Positions 17,255-23,799 of a stretch of DNA of 64,000 bases are shown one piece after another. The notes under the pieces are model-generated. The model saw only the letters and a program-made list of their open reading frames with translations, was not told where the DNA came from and did not search any database. Made by a program: the position numbers and the translations under genes. Position 1 is the first letter of the stretch. Each line of letters opens with the position of its first letter. The stretch spans positions 310,001-374,000 of the forward strand of contig NZ_NGJZ01000002.1 of the NCBI RefSeq assembly GCF_003987595.1. The letters are read 5' to 3'. This stretch comes from Vagococcus entomophilus (GTDB lineage: Bacteria; Bacillota; Bacilli; Lactobacillales; Vagococcaceae).

Positions 17255-18478
17255 TTAAGACCTTAGTTGTTGAGCTAATTGTTGATCTAGTTGAACAAGT
17301 TCATTAATTTTACTTTTAATTTCTTTAGACAATGACTCGAATTTATCATCCATCATTTTTGCTTTATTGATTTTTTGCTGAAAAAATTCGGTTGGTTCAC
17401 CGACAATTCGTTGTTCAGTAGCACCTACTGCAGATAAATTATCCTTCATTTCATTATCAGACAGTACTTCTATTTGAGAACGAGCTTCCCGTAATGTTTC
17501 TTGCCAGATATCTTCTGCATCTGTAATTGCCTGTTGATATACTTTTATAGCATTAGCCATCGCATTTTGATAAGCTGATTGCCCTGTATTAACTGCTAGT
17601 AACGCCTGTTGGTCATCTAAATAAATTTTTTCATTCTTTGATAGTCCGCCACCACTGGCAGTTAGTTTAGCTTTTAGTTGATCTAACATAGTCAATTGAG
17701 TTGAAAATCCACGCATCAGAAAATGACTGGCTTGTATCATGGCTCCTTCAGAATTGCCCAAACTATCGGAAATTTTTAACTGTCCTATTTTTTCATCAAA
17801 TTCCCAGCTAGTTAATTTATGACTATTACCATCTACCCATACAATCGTTCCAAAATCATCACTATTTCCCCATTTAGAATTGAAATCATTCCATTTCGTC
17901 ACATCGTCATTTTTTTGACGGTAATTTAAAAATAAATGGGGATTTTCTTTCATAAATTTTGCCTCCGCTGGTGTTAAGGAACGATATTGAAACCAGCCAC
18001 TAAAAACTGTTGTTGGTATTTTAAAACGAGCGCCTACTTTTAGCATATAAGCAGATTGAGAATAACCAGATAGCTGGTTAATCGTCCACTTCGGATTGTT
18101 GTCAATAAGTTCTCCCACATACTTTAAAGCAATGTCTGCTTGAGGAGAACCGTTTGGAGACATTCCTTTTATAGCTGCTTTTAAATCGTTAGAGTCACTA
18201 GGATAGGTTCCAGCTGCAACGACTGTTACTTGTCCATAGTCTGGAGTCCCATTCACTATAGGAGCCACTGCCATTCCTTGAAATCCATAGTCGCCGTCTT
18301 TGATTGAAAGTACTTTGAATTCCCCCTCTCCTGGAATCCTTACAATGTTGCGTTCATTTTTTTTTAATTGATTATCTTTTTTATCTGTATATTGAATTTT
18401 ATTCCCATTGTCTTTATAATCAGGATCAACTTTATAAACTTCTTGATTCAAGTCTTTTAATGTTTTTTCTGTCGCCAT
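17255..18478 (-). CDS. TslA-like type VII-secreted lipase toxin (reversed domain order)
   Basis: A protein of 407 residues. The N-terminal two thirds is an alpha/beta-hydrolase: strand VTVVAAGTYPSDS (84-96), nucleophile elbow SGYSQSA with Ser140, a candidate acid among Asp191-208 and candidate His220 in WVDGNSHKLTSW. The last 150 residues are long helices rich in Gln, Glu, Lys and Ala (from about 260), the kind of segment used for type VII targeting. There is no Sec signal. This lipase-first, targeting-last order is that of S. aureus TslA, opposite to LXG toxins. Its neighbours fit: two small helical proteins downstream, membrane-anchored immunity candidates upstream. The elbow is GxSxS, not GxSxG, a departure worth testing. 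Confidence 0.7.
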   Translation of the reverse strand: MATEKTLKDLNQEVYKVDPDYKDNGNKIQYTDKKDNQLKKNERNIVRIPGEGEFKVLSIKDGDYGFQGMAVAPIVNGTPDYGQVTVVAAGTYPSDSNDLKAAIKGMSPNGSPQADIALKYVGELIDNNPKWTINQLSGYSQSAYMLKVGARFKIPTTVFSGWFQYRSLTPAEAKFMKENPHLFLNYRQKNDDVTKWNDFNSKWGNSDDFGTIVWVDGNSHKLTSWEFDEKIGQLKISDSLGNSEGAMIQASHFLMRGFSTQLTMLDQLKAKLTASGGGLSKNEKIYLDDQQALLAVNTGQSAYQNAMANAIKVYQQAITDAEDIWQETLREARSQIEVLSDNEMKDNLSAVGATEQRIVGEPTEFFQQKINKAKMMDDKFESLSKEIKSKINELVQLDQQLAQQLRS

Positions 18479-18481
18479 TGA

Positions 18482-18880
18482 TTAAAAACTCCGTTCCTCT
18501 TTATTAGAGAAAACAACTATAGCCTCAGTCTCTGTTATCCCTTTTTTCAAAACAGGTAATTCTCCACTTCCTAAATAGGACTCATCAACTTTATCTTTAG
18601 GAGACATACTTACTCCAATTTCTGAATTTACGCCATAGCGAGTTGATACTGTAACCATAACTTCTGTATAGCCAGTTAATTTATTTTCACCATAGTTTTC
18701 TGAAAATTTAATTTTAGTTACATCTGCAAATGTATTCTTAATTTGTTTTGCAGTTACTGTTTCCATTCTTACCATATCTTGTTCTTTTCGCTCTGCTTCG
18801 TTTTGTTTAAACCACATGAACCCAGCACCTCCAATTAGGATAAGTAAAATTAAACCAATAAACCATGTTTTCTTTTTCAA
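18482..18880 (-). CDS. Membrane-anchored immunity candidate (TilA-like role), copy 2
   Basis: 132 residues: one N-terminal membrane anchor (TWFIGLILLILIGGAGFMWF), then an outside domain starting KQNEAERKEQDMVRMETVTA. No lipobox. Paralogous to the gene at 19171-19566, near-identical through GVSMS (about residue 93) and unrelated in the last 35 residues. It ends four bases before the lipase start, so translation is coupled. In the TslA system an envelope-located immunity protein neutralises the lipase outside the cell; the location and linkage here fit that, but no sequence motif proves it. TTG start with AAAGGAG nine bases upstream. Confidence 0.6.
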   Translation of the reverse strand: MKKKTWFIGLILLILIGGAGFMWFKQNEAERKEQDMVRMETVTAKQIKNTFADVTKIKFSENYGENKLTGYTEVMVTVSTRYGVNSEIGVSMSPKDKVDESYLGSGELPVLKKGITETEAIVVFSNKEERSF

Positions 18881-18954
18881 AGCCTCACGCTCCTTTAATC
18901 ATCAAGATGTTAGTGCAAGAAAAAATATATAAAAAAAAATGTTTCTCCAAATTA

Positions 18955-18983
18955 ATTATCCCAACTAAATTAAAAAGAGTCAA
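18955..18983 (-). promoter_or_regulatory. Promoter, duplicated copy
   Basis: On the minus strand TTGACT (18978-18983), 17-bp spacer, GATAAT (18955-18960). Same as the promoter in unit 1. Confidence 0.65.
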
Positions 18984-19030
18984 TGATTTGATTGTGAGAA
19001 ATAGGTATAAATAGATTTATAAGAAATCAT

Positions 19031-19171
19031 CTGGAATCCTTACAATGTTGCGTTCATTTTTTTTAATTAATTATCTTCTTTATCAGTATATTTAATTTCA
19101 CTGTCTTTATAGTCAGGATCAACTTGATAAACTCTATTGTTTAAATACTTTAATTCTTCTTCTGTTGCCAT
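19031..19171 (-). pseudogene. 5' ghost of a second TslA-like lipase gene
   Basis: ATG at 19171 overlaps the stop of the upstream immunity gene. The frame reads MATEEELKYLNNRVYQVDPDY, clearly the start of the same protein as at 18478 (MATEKTLKDLNQEVYKVDPDY), and stops after about 34 codons; the homology continues out of frame through ERNIV before the duplication junction at 19030/19031. The rest of the gene was lost, or never duplicated. Confidence 0.8.
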
Positions 19172-19566
19172 TATAAACTTACCTCTGTTCCATTAGAAAA
19201 GGTAACTTTCATTTTGTTTCCTGTAGTACCTATTTCAAATTCAGAACCTCCATCATAGGATCTAAGAGTTTTTGATTTATTGTTTAGAGACATACTTACT
19301 CCAATTTCTGAACTTACACCATAGCGAGTTGATACTGTAACCATAACTTCTGTATAACCTGTTAACTTATTTTCACCATAATTTTCTGAAAATTTAATTT
19401 CAGTTACATCTGCAAATGTATTTTTAATTTGTTTCGCCGTAATTGTTTCCATTCTTACCATTTCTTGTTCTTTTCGCTCTGCTTCGTTTTGTTTGAACCA
19501 CATGAACCCAACAACTCCAATTAGGATAAGTACAAGTAAACCAATAAACCATGTTTTCTTTTTCAA
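19171..19566 (-). CDS. Membrane-anchored immunity candidate (TilA-like role), copy 1
   Basis: 131 residues, same anchor and outside domain as the paralogue at 18482-18880 (TWFIGLLVLILIGVVGFMWF, then EQEMVRMETITAKQIKNTF). The C-terminus differs entirely: NNKSKTLRSYDGGSEFEIG against PKDKVDESYLGSGEL. Sharp divergence after a conserved N-terminus suggests recombination or selection for a different partner specificity. Starts at TTG with AAAGGAG; its stop overlaps the ATG of the lipase ghost. Has its own promoter at 19639-19667. Confidence 0.6.
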   Translation of the reverse strand: MKKKTWFIGLLVLILIGVVGFMWFKQNEAERKEQEMVRMETITAKQIKNTFADVTEIKFSENYGENKLTGYTEVMVTVSTRYGVSSEIGVSMSLNNKSKTLRSYDGGSEFEIGTTGNKMKVTFSNGTEVSL

Positions 19567-19638
19567 AGCCTCACGCTCCTTTAATCATCAAGATGTTAGT
19601 GCAAGAAAAATATAGAAAAAGAACGTTTCTCTAAATTA

Positions 19639-19667
19639 ATTATCCCAACTAAATTAAAAAGAGTCAA
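19639..19667 (-). promoter_or_regulatory. Promoter of the toxin/immunity operon
   Basis: On the minus strand TTGACT (19662-19667), 17-bp spacer, GATAAT (19639-19644). The remaining gap 19668-19969 shows no other feature that I can support. Confidence 0.65.
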
Positions 19668-19969
19668 TGGTTTGATTGTGAGAAATAGGGATAAATAGAT
19701 TTATAAGAAATCATCGCCATTATTTTAAGGTTGTATATAGAATGCCCATTTTTTAACTACATTAAGCATCTATTGATGTTGGCTAACAATTTCGTTCAGG
19801 GTGTAATAAATATTGTGTGTGGCTAGATTTTTTACTTGTGATTCGCAAGGTTTTGATCAAATTGCTGGTAGTATAGCTACTTGGTAACTGTCTTAAGCAT
19901 ATTAATAATTTTCTACGCTGATATTCGCCTAATGAGTTGCCACACGCAATTTTTAAGGGAGAGATTATT

Positions 19970-20245
19970 ATGAGTACTTTTTCAGATATTAAAAATCGAA
20001 ATGATTTTTTTAGACTATTAAACATCCCAAAGAAAAATATGACTTATTTACTATAAGAAGGTGGGAAAAAGTTTTCTAAAGATGGGGATAGTCATAGCTG
20101 TTATGGAAAAGAAATATTTTCAAAATACGTTTTGAAACATTATGAAGAAATTGATTTTGAAAATTTCCGACCTGTTTTAGATAATTTAAATGAAATAATT
20201 ACTGGATACGGTAATTCCTTATTGGTTGCAAAAATAAAAAAATAA
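19970..20245 (+). pseudogene. Broken gene fragment, possibly reverse-transcriptase-like start
   Basis: ATG at 19970 with AAGGGAGAG upstream. The first 28 codons (FSDIKNRNDFFRLLNIPKK, then NMTYLL) end in TAA; the same frame then continues as KKFSKDGDSHSCYGKEIFSKYV and IDFENFRPVLDNLNEIITGY to a stop at 20245. The first part resembles the opening helices of Firmicute retron-type reverse transcriptases; the second looks like the 3' end of some larger gene that I cannot name. No catalytic YxDD is present. Most likely an internal deletion joined two ends of a gene or of two genes. Confidence 0.35.
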
Positions 20246-20310
20246 TCGTGAAACCCTCTGATATCAAAGGCTGCACGGTTTTCTTATTTACTCAAGCTGA
20301 ACAATACTAA

Positions 20311-20535
20311 AATGAGGCTACCAATAACGGTAGTGAATATGTTCCTCCTGCTAATAATGGTGGTGGTGCATCAAATAATAATGCAGCACAAGATACCGTA
20401 AACAATGCACCCACACCACTCCCTCCAGCAAACAATAATGACATTTCAGGTATGGATGGTCCAAATAGTTGGGAGCTTGATACAATGGGTATTGACGGCC
20501 CTAATGGTTGGAAATTAGAATCGGGAGGCTGGTAA
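20311..20535 (+). pseudogene. 3' remnant of a secreted/surface-type protein
   Basis: Open from a stop at 20308 with no start codon. It encodes an Asn/Gly/Pro-rich linker (VPPANNGGGASNNNAAQD) and two copies of a short C-terminal motif, MDGPNSWELDT and IDGPNGWKLES, ending GGW-stop. Low-complexity linker plus repeated tail suggests the end of an exported protein whose body has been deleted. Family not recognised. Confidence 0.35.
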
Positions 20536-20572
20536 TTATTCCTGATTAGAGGGATTGAAATTACACAAAATA

Positions 20573-20618
20573 AAAAAGTATCAAGTAGTCAATCAATAGA
20601 CTACTTGGTACTTTTTTT
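20573..20618. terminator. Strong bidirectional terminator
   Basis: Stem of about 17 bp (AAGTATCAAGTAGTC with GACTACTTGGTACTT) bounded by A-run and T-run. Confidence 0.8.
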
Positions 20619-20638
20619 AGTACTCGACTACTCGTTTT

Positions 20639-20664
20639 AACTCAGTTCAACTCATGCTAACTCA
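20639..20664. repeat. Three AACTCA repeats in 10-bp phase
   Basis: AACTCA at 20639, 20649 and 20659, exactly one helical turn apart, 60 bp left of the central guaA-type repeat. Possible integrase arm sites or another protein-binding array. The wider gap 20536-20963 also holds the terminator, the central repeat and three AGGGTTA copies, but no gene. Confidence 0.4.
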
Positions 20665-20724
20665 GTTGTACTTAAGCCAATTTAGCGCATTTCATTACTT
20701 TATATTTTGTTTGTTTTTGTTCAT

Positions 20725-20737
20725 TTTATTCCCACTC
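20725..20737. repeat. Exact 13-bp guaA-end direct repeat (centre)
   Basis: TTTATTCCCACTC, identical to the left copy at 16555 and to the guaA end at 23787. It would separate two tandem integrated elements. Confidence 0.7.
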
Positions 20738-20750
20738 TAACCAATCCGCT

Positions 20751-20929
20751 AGGGTTAAAAAGTAAGCGAATATTGGTATAGTTTTGGATTATATTTTATC
20801 TGGTCACGCTTAGGGTTACAATATTAATTATATCAGACTTACAATTCAACTCAAGATTTTGTTCCCTGTATTTGATTAAAATGGGTAGAGTAGAAAAATT
20901 GTCTCAATTGCAATTATCATTCAGGGTTA
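20751..20929. repeat. Three same-orientation AGGGTTA copies
   Basis: AGGGTTA at 20751, 20812 and 20923, right of the central repeat. Could be arm-type recombinase sites; could also be chance. Confidence 0.25.
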
Positions 20930-20963
20930 TAGAGGAAGTAGTTCCCTTTTTATTTTTATGTTT

Positions 20964-21563
20964 TTAAAAATAATCTGGCGGTCGAATAAGAGAATCGTAG
21001 ACTAATTGTTTATTGTTCTCATTCTTTATAAATTCTTTAGCGCTACTTTCAAAGAAAGTTAAAAGATCAGGTTTTTCTTTTAGTTCATTAACTACCCATG
21101 GTTGTAGTAAATATGGAATTTTAGCAGTATTTAGATTTGATATCATATATAGAGTTGTCACTTTCCCTATAATAATCTCATTTTCTATTTTTTTTACAGC
21201 CCCATCATTGATAGGTAATAAATTGGTATAGTTTTCATTTTCAAATAAGCTTAGTACAATACAAATTTCATATGGGCTTAGTTTTCTTAAACGTTTTTCA
21301 GCTGTTTTATAGAACCATTTCATTTTTCTTTTGTTTGATACGAAGTTAAAAGTCTGGATAAGTAACGTGACTATTAAAATCGCTAGTGATACAACGAAGA
21401 CCAATCCTATTATAAATCCATATTTATTTATAAAAGATGTTAAATGAAGTTTTGCTAGGAATTTTGAGGGTAGAAGAAGCATTAAACCACTTGCTAAAGC
21501 GAGAGCAGACATTATTTTGACAGGCAAATTCAGTATATCTGTTATATTTAAATCTAGTTTCAA
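20964..21563 (-). CDS. SieB-like superinfection-exclusion membrane protein
   Basis: 199 residues. Two N-terminal membrane segments (IMSALALASGLMLLLPSKF and YGFIIGLVFVVSLAILIVTL) separated by the short LAKLHLTSFINKYG, then a soluble domain with LSPYEICIVLSLFE. This order and spacing, in particular LLPSKFLAKL...YGFIIGL, match the SieB family, whose founding members on prophages abort infection by other phages. It lies in the guaA-proximal interval beside the CBASS genes, as expected for a defence cargo. Starts at TTG behind GGAGG. Function by family resemblance only. Confidence 0.65.
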   Translation of the reverse strand: MKLDLNITDILNLPVKIMSALALASGLMLLLPSKFLAKLHLTSFINKYGFIIGLVFVVSLAILIVTLLIQTFNFVSNKRKMKWFYKTAEKRLRKLSPYEICIVLSLFENENYTNLLPINDGAVKKIENEIIIGKVTTLYMISNLNTAKIPYLLQPWVVNELKEKPDLLTFFESSAKEFIKNENNKQLVYDSLIRPPDYF

Positions 21564-21703
21564 GTAAACTCCTCCAATATTGTATTTAACTTTATTATAA
21601 CCTAAAGTTAAATATTATTGAATAGCGAGTCTCTATAGTAGTTACAGCCAAGGTTATTTTATGAAAATTTTAGAACGTACATAAAACTTACTACATAGAA
21701 TAG

Positions 21704-22104
21704 TCAGTATTTTTCGTCAATTTTAATATTTTGATTCCTATTAAATTTAACTTGATTCTCTTTAGAGGTTTGTATTTTGATATTTCCTGTAATATTGTCT
21801 GCAATTACCTCATCACGGTTAGGATAATAATGAGAATAGTGTCTCAGGGTAATCTCAGGTCCTGAGTGACCTAATCTTTTACTTAACATAAGAGAATATC
21901 CACATTAAACTCATTGATTAAATACGAGGCATGAGAGTGCCTTAAACCCTTTGCTTGAATTCTATGAACTCCAGCCAGTCTTGAATAACGTTCAATAATT
22001 CGAGCAATTTTTGATTTCTGCATTGGGTTTCCATCATAGCTGAAAATGAAATTAGAGGTACATTTTTTTCCAAATGGAAAACTAACATAATCATAATAAA
22101 AAAT
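21704..22104 (-). pseudogene. Tyrosine recombinase (integrase) C-terminal remnant
   Basis: Reading leftward, one frame gives DYVSFPFGKKCTSNFIFSYD, then GLRHSHASYLINEFNVDIL (the His-x-x-Arg region) and hits a stop near 21891. The adjacent frame carries on with SKRLGHSGPEITLRHYSHYYP, containing the second catalytic His and the nucleophilic Tyr. So a one-base frameshift splits the catalytic domain, and the N-terminal and core-binding parts are missing, the remnant running straight into the 3' end of the SLATT gene. It is the only recombinase trace in the island and is surely inactive. Confidence 0.8.
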
Positions 22105-22112
22105 ATTGATAT

Positions 22113-22670
22113 TTATTTATTTTTTCTAAGTTGTAAAGGTAACATTTTGTCGAGTTCCACTTCGGTAAAAAATTGTTCTTCTTCGTTCTTTAGAGCTTTC
22201 TGTGATTCTGAATAACTCTTCTTGTCTGTTTTAGGAGACTCAGAATAGATTATATATGTTTCCTCTCGAAGTGTATCTCTTGTTACAACGATTTCATCTA
22301 TTGAGAGAGTTTCAAAATCCGTCAATAATGTTACGTATTTTTCTCTAATTAACCATAATTTATCAGCAGCCATCCTATGTTGTTTTGACTCCTCGTCTAA
22401 TTCAAAGTTTTTAAAGAAAAGGTTTAATGCGAGTAAAACAGCTGAAACAAGACCTGCAATAGTGGTTAATATGATTTTATCAAATACGATTGTACCTAAG
22501 AATCCTCCTGTTGATATGGCAGATAGAGTGATTTGTGAATATCTTAAGATTTTATTTTTCTGGTTAAGCCTATACATAAACTTCAAATGTGAAGTATATG
22601 TATAAGTAACGCGTCCATATGCTTCTCGAAGTTGTATCTCTAATTTTTCTTTATGCTGTAAATCACTCAT
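22113..22670 (-). CDS. SLATT-domain membrane effector of a CBASS-type system
   Basis: 185 residues. A helical N-terminus (AYGRVTYTYTSHLKFMYRLNQ), two adjacent membrane segments (about 43-63 and 65-86) and the following KQHRMAADKLWLIREKYVTLL are the pattern of SLATT family 5, the two-helix membrane effectors linked to CD-NTases. In such systems a nucleotide second messenger triggers membrane damage and death of the infected cell. The gene starts 20 bases after the nucleotidyltransferase stop, so both form one operon. The tail is charged and soluble. Confidence 0.8.
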   Translation of the reverse strand: MSDLQHKEKLEIQLREAYGRVTYTYTSHLKFMYRLNQKNKILRYSQITLSAISTGGFLGTIVFDKIILTTIAGLVSAVLLALNLFFKNFELDEESKQHRMAADKLWLIREKYVTLLTDFETLSIDEIVVTRDTLREETYIIYSESPKTDKKSYSESQKALKNEEEQFFTEVELDKMLPLQLRKNK

Positions 22671-22690
22671 TATTACTCCTCCTCATTTAG

Positions 22691-23515
22691 TTAAGTTGCA
22701 ATCTTCTTTATCACTTTTTCTAGACATTCAGTACTATTAGAAGTGTCTACAGTTTGATTACTACCTGGCGAATTCAAATTTAATGAACTTAATCCCAAAA
22801 TTGTATTATTATTAAAATATTCTAATAAGATGTTCTCATAAGCTCCCATACTTGCATTAGAACTACTTCCAGGTTCAGTATATCTCCAGTTTTCCATCGC
22901 ATTGTAAACAAAACTATCTATTACTATGCCAGAAAGATGATAACTGCTGAAATAAGTATCGCGAACATAACGAAAATGTCTACACGTTGTATAAAGCAAC
23001 CCATTACTATATGTTGGACCATTCTTTACCTTCATAGCTTCTTGTTCACTTTTTGGATTAGTCGCTTTCCAATTTCCACCCATATTTGAGTCGGGATAGA
23101 TATATCCCTGATGATTACCCCAATAATCCATATTCTGAAAAGCAGGTAAAATTTCAAATTTTATTCCATCATGAAAATTAATTTTGACCACCTGTCCATC
23201 TGCTCTTATATCACTTCGAGGGTATGCTACTTGAAGTGATTTTCTAATTGACTGTAATAATCGTGATTGGCCATTACCAGTAGACGAATTGAATTTATCA
23301 TACTCTGAATTAGGGATTTCTACCAAAACATCAATATCACTTGTACTTATTGCAGTTCCACGTCCATAAGACCCTACGTAAAAACTATGAGCTGTTTCAC
23401 TAATTGAATTCCAAAACTCTACATTAATCGCTTTAGTCACAGCACGATATCTTCTAGCTATAGTTTGTCTTGTTTCTAATGGTGTAACATACGAATTTGT
23501 TACTAAAATACTCAT
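22691..23515 (-). CDS. CD-NTase (CBASS cyclic nucleotide synthase)
   Basis: 274 residues. The nucleotidyltransferase signature VGSYGRGTAISTSDIDVLV supplies Gly48-Ser49 and metal ligands Asp60 and Asp62; the third carboxylate is Glu121 in IKFEILPAF, a variant found in many bacterial SMODS-type enzymes. The helical second half (YVRDTYFSSYHLSGIVIDSFVYNAM) matches the family's C-terminal domain. I chose the ATG at 23515 because AGGAGG lies ten bases before it and inside the longer ORF. With only the SLATT gene beside it and no Cap2/Cap3 genes, this is a type I CBASS layout. The nucleotide made cannot be predicted. Confidence 0.82.
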   Translation of the reverse strand: MSILVTNSYVTPLETRQTIARRYRAVTKAINVEFWNSISETAHSFYVGSYGRGTAISTSDIDVLVEIPNSEYDKFNSSTGNGQSRLLQSIRKSLQVAYPRSDIRADGQVVKINFHDGIKFEILPAFQNMDYWGNHQGYIYPDSNMGGNWKATNPKSEQEAMKVKNGPTYSNGLLYTTCRHFRYVRDTYFSSYHLSGIVIDSFVYNAMENWRYTEPGSSSNASMGAYENILLEYFNNNTILGLSSLNLNSPGSNQTVDTSNSTECLEKVIKKIAT

Positions 23516-23639
23516 ATTATTTTTTCCTCCTAACATTTTTCAGATTTTATATAAAATATATTATTATTGTACAACCTATAATTTTATAGGCAAATCTTCG
23601 TAATCTGTTTTTATTACTTTCAATATACTGTTAAACAAT

Positions 23640-23668
23640 TAAAAAGCCAGTCGTTTATCGACTGACTT
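23640..23668 (-). terminator. Terminator downstream of guaA
   Basis: On the minus strand a nine-base stem (AGTCAGTCG / CGACTGGCT, one mismatch) followed by TTTTTAATT. It now serves guaA, though it lies on the island side of the repeat, so it came with the inserted DNA. The remaining bases between 23516 and 23787 hold nothing else that I recognise. Confidence 0.65.
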
Positions 23669-23786
23669 CGTGGCTACAAACATGGTTACACAAGCTATCA
23701 AATTTGCTTAATTTTATTCTTTTGGAATAATTCAATGGTGTAGAAACCCTTATAAATCAATGGGTTTGTAAGTCATTCACCTGTAC

Positions 23787-23799
23787 TTTATTCCCACTC
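23787..23799. repeat. guaA 3'-end attachment-site copy (right)
   Basis: TTTATTCCCACTC overlapping the guaA stop codon (23788-23790). The guaA 3' end is a known insertion point for genomic islands; the two exact copies to the left support its use here. Confidence 0.75.

Larger units (their letters stand above)
18331..19030. repeat. Tandem duplication, unit 2
   Basis: 700 bp from CTGGAATCCTTACAATG to AAGAAATCAT, directly followed by unit 1. It carries promoter, immunity candidate and the first 50 codons of the lipase gene. The copies have diverged, mostly in the distal part of the immunity gene. Confidence 0.8.
19031..19714. repeat. Tandem duplication, unit 1
   Basis: 684 bp with the same ends as unit 2 (CTGGAATCC... 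at 19031, AAGAAATCAT at 19705-19714). Both units contain promoter, immunity candidate and the lipase 5' end. Confidence 0.8.

Noticed and set aside
17255-18478. LXG toxin
   Set aside because: LXG proteins carry the helical targeting domain at the N-terminus; here the N-terminus is a hydrolase and the helices are C-terminal.
19783-20025. 80-codon minus-strand ORF
   Set aside because: It runs antisense to the better-supported plus-strand fragment with its own ribosome site, and its sequence looks random.
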